A program made the position numbers and the translations under genes. From positions 1 through 50,426 of the forward strand of contig UQNN01000016.1 of the NCBI GenBank assembly GCA_900542445.1: DNA of 50,426 nt, in the 5' to 3' direction. The notes beneath the pieces are model-generated. The model was not told where the DNA came from. It ran no database searches and saw only the letters and a list, made by a program, of their open reading frames with translations. Source of the DNA: an uncultured Eubacteriales bacterium (GTDB taxonomy: Bacteria; Bacillota; Clostridia; Christensenellales; Aristaeellaceae). Of the stretch, positions 48,492 to 50,426 are shown piece after piece (the stretch's first letter is position 1; every line of letters starts with the position of its first letter).

Positions 48492-49013
48492 GTGCAGCAT
48501 GCCGCGATTTCGCGCGCGGAAAAAGACGAATGGCTCAGCGAGCTGATGCAGACCTACGGCGACGACATTCTCCGCCTGTGCTACGTCATTTTGCAGGATC
48601 GCACTTTGGCCGAGGACGCGTCGCAGGAGGTTTTTCTGAAAGCCTACAAGCGCCTGCACACGCTGCGCCAGCGCGAATACGCCAAAACGTGGCTGGTTTC
48701 TATCGCCGTCAACACCTGCCGGGATCAGCTTCGCGCGTCGTGGCTGCGCCACACGGACAGAAGCGTCTCTTTGGAGGATCTGCCGCCCGCCGCCTGTGAA
48801 TTTGACGAGCGGGACGACAGCGTGCTGCGCGAGGTGATGGCGCTTGAACCCAAATACCGCGAAGTGCTGCTGCTTCACTATTATCAAAACATGAACGCCG
48901 CCGAATGCGCACACGCGCTGCATATGACGACGTCCGGCTTTTACCGCCGACTGAAAAAGGCGCAGGCGCGCCTCAAGCCGGAGTTGGAAAGGTGGGGTCT
49001 TGATGAACGATAA
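48492..49013 (+). CDS. ECF-type RNA polymerase sigma factor
   Basis: A 173-residue sigma factor with region 2 (LMQTYGDDILRLCYVILQDR, then LAEDASQEVFLKAYKRLHTL) and region 4 (LEPKYREVLLLHYYQNMNAA, then ALHMTTSGFYRRLKKAQARL), the normal ECF layout. GTG 48492 has AAGGTG upstream; GTG 48483 is an alternative. The downstream gene starts inside its last codons and encodes a DUF4179 membrane protein, its likely anti-sigma factor. The upstream bases GTCAC and CATCGTC (48444-48469) resemble ECF promoter boxes, which would allow self-activation. Confidence 0.9.
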   Translation: MQHAAISRAEKDEWLSELMQTYGDDILRLCYVILQDRTLAEDASQEVFLKAYKRLHTLRQREYAKTWLVSIAVNTCRDQLRASWLRHTDRSVSLEDLPPAACEFDERDDSVLREVMALEPKYREVLLLHYYQNMNAAECAHALHMTTSGFYRRLKKAQARLKPELERWGLDER

Positions 49014-50337
49014 TCCAATCCGCAGAGCCGTCGATACCCGTCTGTCCGGCCTTGCGTTCACGCCGCAGATGCAGGCCGATACCCTGCGCCGCGCGCGCCT
49101 GTGCAATCAACCCCCCCATATGCGCCGCAAACTCTCCTATTCGCTGGCTTTCGCCTTGCTGGCGCTGCTGCTGGCCGCGACGGCGGGCGCGGCGGCTTAC
49201 TTCGGCGTACTCCGTTTCCACGCCGAGCAGGAAAGCAACGCCGCCTATCAGCAGCATATTCTGCCCATCGGCGAACGCCTGACCGGGTCCGGCACGGCAA
49301 TTACCGTCAACGACGCAGTATTCGACGGCTCGTCCCTCTCCTTCTCGCTGGATATCGCCCATGTTCCGAATACCCCGGAGGTTTATATCTACCCGCGCGT
49401 GACGGCCATGCAGGATGGCCGCGTCATCGCGACCCATGTTACCGAATTTCAGCAGCTTTCCGCGGATGAATCCTACGGTCTGTCCGCCAGCCTGTCGGGC
49501 TTCGGGCTGTATGAGGGCATCTTCATGCCCGCCCGCGGCATCGGCAAGGCCGAACAGGGGTATTACAGCTTGGATGTTTCGCTCCTTGAGGCGCTCCCCC
49601 ATCCCGAAAAGCCCGTTCAATGGTCGCTGACCTTCGACGTGCTGCATCCCGTGTTTACGCTTGAGGATGCGCCGTATACCGTCACCGAGGAGGAAGACGG
49701 CGGCGTTTCCTACACATGGGACACCGCCGCGGAGGACTGCCTGAACGCCTATCGCGAGGGGCGTATTCTGATCGATTCGGTCGGCTTCCTGATGGATTAC
49801 GCATTCGCGCTGCCCGTGCCTGACGGCATGACCGCCGCGCAGTGGGAGCAGGCCGATCTCGGCACGAGGCTGACGGCTTCCGGCGCATTCAGCCTGTCCG
49901 AGCAGTTGACCGCGCGTTTTGTCACCGACGGCGCGCCAATCGCCTCCATCCAGTCGCCGCAGACCTTCTCCGTCGGCGATTACGCCTGCACGCTGTCCAA
50001 GCTGACCCTCACGTTCGCCCGCCTTGAATATGAAATGACCGTCACGCATTCGGGCGATGTTTCCGCCGCAGACGCGTTTGAAGCGGGCGAACCCACGCTT
50101 GATTTCAAGCTCACCGTGCCCGACGGACAGGCGCTCGCGCAGAGTACGTCCATCGCCACGCAAACGGACGGTTCGCTGCTGTTTTCCGGCACTTATTCGC
50201 TCACTCAGCCTGCCGATTCCGTCACCTTCACGCCGATTCTGCCCGGCCATTTGACCGAAGAAAACGACTGGATGGCGGAAGATTATGAACCGACAGAAGA
50301 AGAACGAAAGATGGCTTTCACCGTGAAAGCGCAATAA
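49003..50337 (+). CDS. DUF4179-like anti-sigma membrane protein
   Basis: A 444-residue protein. The first 40 residues are cytoplasmic and would hold the sigma factor, one membrane helix follows (LSYSLAFALLALLLAATAGA, near residues 45-64), and the large outer part contains DUF4179-like sheets (VNDAVFDGSSLSFSLDIAHV) and an immunoglobulin-like second half. Such proteins pair with ECF sigma factors in Clostridia and release them on envelope stress. ATG 49003 overlaps the sigma gene by 11 bp with AAGGTGGGG upstream. No protease motif is seen in it. The signal sensed is unknown. Confidence 0.83.
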   Translation: MNDNPIRRAVDTRLSGLAFTPQMQADTLRRARLCNQPPHMRRKLSYSLAFALLALLLAATAGAAAYFGVLRFHAEQESNAAYQQHILPIGERLTGSGTAITVNDAVFDGSSLSFSLDIAHVPNTPEVYIYPRVTAMQDGRVIATHVTEFQQLSADESYGLSASLSGFGLYEGIFMPARGIGKAEQGYYSLDVSLLEALPHPEKPVQWSLTFDVLHPVFTLEDAPYTVTEEEDGGVSYTWDTAAEDCLNAYREGRILIDSVGFLMDYAFALPVPDGMTAAQWEQADLGTRLTASGAFSLSEQLTARFVTDGAPIASIQSPQTFSVGDYACTLSKLTLTFARLEYEMTVTHSGDVSAADAFEAGEPTLDFKLTVPDGQALAQSTSIATQTDGSLLFSGTYSLTQPADSVTFTPILPGHLTEENDWMAEDYEPTEEERKMAFTVKAQ

Positions 50338-50340
50338 CCA

Positions 50341-50374
50341 AAGAAGGGTTTCGGCGTTTGCCGAAACCCTTCTT
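50341..50374. terminator. bidirectional terminator
   Basis: AAGAAGGGTTTCGGC (50341-50355) and GCCGAAACCCTTCTT (50360-50374) form a perfect 15-bp stem around GTTT. It separates the convergent anti-sigma gene and the partial gene at the window edge. Confidence 0.88.
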
Positions 50375-50388
50375 TCACATGTTGACCT

Positions 50389-50426
50389 TTATTTTGCTTT
50401 CACTGCATCCGCAGCGGCCTTCGCGG
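50389..50426 (-). CDS. C-terminal end of a minus-strand gene
   Basis: On the minus strand the last bases read AKAAADAVKAK and then a TAA stop, 15 bp from a strong terminator. An Ala/Lys-rich C-terminus is typical of several protein classes, so no identity is offered. Only 11 residues are inside the window. Confidence 0.5.
   Translation of the reverse strand, partial: AKAAADAVKAK

Noticed and set aside
1..50426. CRISPR array, restriction-modification, toxin-antitoxin or known abortive-infection genes
   Set aside because: No regularly spaced repeats, Cas proteins, methyltransferase motifs or toxin families were recognised in the translated frames.

Overview
The window looks like a chromosomal segment of a Gram-positive, gut-type Clostridia (Bacillota). 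Shine-Dalgarno sites are strong, promoters have sigma-A spacing (TTGACA-17-TATAAT-like), surface functions are ABC transporters with secreted or lipid-anchored binding proteins, and there is a GntR/ABC-2 locus, a MATE pump and an ECF sigma/DUF4179 anti-sigma pair. No outer-membrane genes are seen. Genus cannot be settled from the sequence alone. Base and codon use change near 12.2 kb: the left part is visibly more AT-rich and the right part GC-rich.

Region 1 (1-12.2 kb) is an integrated, partly decayed mobile element. A phage-like switch has a leftward arm (XRE repressor, ImmA/IrrE peptidase, DUF6050 membrane protein, a small protein, a HEXXH protein cut by the window edge) and a rightward arm (86-aa protein, a second ImmA/IrrE-type peptidase, a zinc-ribbon protein) around a promoter region with repeated ACGAAC half-sites. 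Then come a nested hairpin, a sigma-region-4 protein, about 480 bp of hairpin-dense noncoding DNA, a DUF6870-like protein and three translationally coupled large serine recombinases. Beyond these lie an excisionase-like HTH gene, a mobC gene without a relaxase, a frameshifted repA and a 61-aa protein. The tract ends at a 21-bp-stem terminator beside a tRNA-Ala(CGC) gene.

Region 2 (12.4-20.4 kb) holds a MacB-type exporter with two adaptor proteins (one membrane-anchored, one secreted), a YtrA-like GntR regulator with an ABC-2 transporter, a MerR-family activator, and a secreted thioredoxin-fold protein lacking the CXXC motif.

Region 3 (20.4-32.6 kb) holds two uptake systems on the minus strand. 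One is a DUF3798 lipoprotein with a dual-NBD ATPase and two permeases, one carrying a large Ala/Glu-rich extracytoplasmic insert. The other is an oppABCDF oligopeptide transporter. In both, a hairpin separates the binding-protein gene from the membrane and ATPase genes, as expected for making binding protein in excess.

Region 4 (32.6-44.8 kb) holds a degenerate sigma-like protein with a C-terminal membrane anchor, a MATE transporter, and a ten-gene Mrp/Mbh-type cation/proton antiporter operon. The operon follows mbhA-H gene order and adds three more antiporter-like subunits, with no hydrogenase genes. It has its own consensus promoter and terminator.

Region 5 (44.8-50.4 kb) holds an orphan 133-aa protein, a hairpin-rich spacer, two tandem class-IV aminotransferases, a family-2 glycosyltransferase, the ECF sigma/DUF4179 pair, and the tail of another minus-strand gene at the edge.
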